Shown here: piece by piece, positions 63,190 through 64,000 of the stretch
How positions within the stretch are numbered: position 1 is the first letter of the stretch
Layout: every line of letters begins with the position of its first letter
From: Cacajao melanocephalus
Lineage: Eukaryota > Chordata > Mammalia > Primates > Pitheciidae
Length of the DNA: 64,000 nt
Assembly (NCBI GenBank): GCA_963573385.1
Contig: CAUYLG010070428.1
Coordinates: forward strand, 1-64,000
Direction of reading: 5' to 3'
Made by a program: the position numbers and the translations under genes
Notes under the pieces: model-generated
Databases searched by the model: none
Told to the model about the DNA's origin: nothing
What the model saw: only the letters and a program-made list of their open reading frames with translations

Positions 63190-63930
63190 AACGCGGCCGA
63201 GCGGGGTCTAGGCGGGCAATGGGGGTGCGTAGAGGGGCTTCTGCCTCAAACTGACAGGTGGATGCCAACGGGGTCGAGGTCCCTGCGGAAGGGGCGGCCC
63301 CAGCACCCCAAACCCCTACCCCGCGTGGGCTCTAGCCTTCCCCTTCCCTCCCCCACAGCGACCTCGCGACTCCCGAAGGGCTCTGGAACCCCGGCCCGCC
63401 CCCACCCGGGCCAGCCTCCCCCGACTCGCGCCCCAGGACCGCGATCTCGGGCCAGCTCCCGCCGACGCGGCGCCGCGCCCCTCCGGGAAATGGGCGCTTT
63501 GGCGGGTGGAGGAACGGATGGGCCGCGGCGGACTCACCGCGCGCGGGCTCCGCTCCGGCCTGGGCCGCTCGGTGATGGCGACCCCTGGGCTGGCGAGCGA
63601 GCCCAGCGCCGCGGGCGGAACCCATCCCGGCACCCCGCGCGCCGCGGGCGGCCGCCATTGGTCCGCTGGGGCGCGCCGCGCGTTAGCGTCATGTTAGCGT
63701 AGCGGGACTCCCGGGCAGGGGTGGGGCTGTGACGCACTGGGCGGCTGGGGCCAATCGGAAGCCGCCAGGGATGGGCGCCACCGCCTTCGCCGTGCTCTCC
63801 AGTAACCTCCGGCTCCGGCTGCGGTTGCCTTGGCAACTGGTCGCGCGGCTTCGAGAGCACTGCTGAGGGGAGCCGAGAAGGGGCCGGCTGCGGGGATGCG
63901 CAAGTACGATGCGGCCGCTGGGCAAAACGC
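63190..63930 (-). promoter_or_regulatory. ZSCAN1: CpG island and promoter of ZSCAN1
   Basis: CpG-dense, Alu-free sequence. A strong - strand donor (GCGCG|gtgagtc) at 63538 marks the likely end of the untranslated first exon. Upstream on the - strand are CCAATGGCGGC (CCAAT plus YY1-like core, 63651-63661), a second CCAAT on the + strand at 63751, and an RFX-type X-box (GTTGCCTTGGCAAC, 63824-63837). The start site is inferred to be around 63.6-63.7 kb. Confidence 0.75.
63824..63837. promoter_or_regulatory. RFX X-box-like palindrome
   Basis: GTTGCC-TT-GGCAAC has perfect 6-bp inverted arms, one base from the canonical RFX X-box as I remember it. It lies about 290 bp upstream of the putative first-exon donor of ZSCAN1. 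Confidence 0.6.
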
Positions 63931-63952
63931 AGGCGTTCCACACACGCAACGG

Positions 63953-64000
63953 TCATTTATTTATTTATTTATTTATGACGGAATTTCGCTCTTGTTGCCT
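63953..64000 (-). repeat. Start of an Alu with (TTTA)n tail
   Basis: Five to six TTTA units precede gacggaatttcgctcttgttgcc, the reversed 3' end of an Alu that leaves the window. Confidence 0.9.

Overview
This is primate genomic DNA from the zinc-finger cluster that in human lies at 19q13.43. It shows dense Alu content including young copies, MaLR LTRs, Tigger, L1 and L2 repeats, and three recognisable C2H2 zinc-finger genes in a fixed order. Read left to right they are the 3' end of ZSCAN18 (+ strand), ZNF135 (- strand) and ZSCAN1 (- strand), the reverse of the human ZSCAN1-ZNF135-ZSCAN18 order as I remember it. The encoded proteins differ from the remembered human ones at many residues, so I infer a non-human simian primate, possibly an Old World monkey. 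I ran no database search.

Layout. 0-1.6 kb holds the last exon and 3'UTR of ZSCAN18, with a coding minisatellite of 17 Gln-Asp-Pro units. 1.6-15.9 kb is the convergent ZSCAN18/ZNF135 intergenic region, full of Alus, two MaLR LTRs and a 7SL RNA pseudogene that carries its own Alu insertion. 15.9-25.2 kb is ZNF135: a terminal exon with 16 fingers, a KRAB-B exon, a KRAB-A exon with an in-frame TAG, a candidate first coding exon and a CpG-rich promoter. 25.2-29.8 kb is mostly unique sequence between ZNF135 and ZSCAN1. 29.8-63.8 kb is ZSCAN1, a 408-codon reading frame over four coding exons plus an untranslated first exon in a CpG island. Its third coding exon is separated from the second by about 25.6 kb of intron.

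That large intron is a sink for retrocopies. It contains an HNRNPDL-like retrocopy between L1 pieces, a DIRAS3-like GTPase retrocopy, and a CLCN4-like chloride/proton exchanger retrocopy sitting inside a dispersed Tigger-type DNA transposon. It also holds a roughly 200 bp segment, with its adjoining Alu, present twice about 8 kb apart.

Function. The three genes encode nuclear C2H2 zinc-finger proteins. ZSCAN18 and ZSCAN1 belong to the SCAN class, which dimerises through the SCAN domain. ZNF135 is in the KRAB class, where KRAB normally recruits TRIM28 for transcriptional repression. In this sequence the KRAB-A exon has a nonsense codon, and only a KRAB-truncated 615-residue product with all 16 fingers remains open from the first in-frame ATG downstream. 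No prokaryotic, CRISPR or operon-type features are present.
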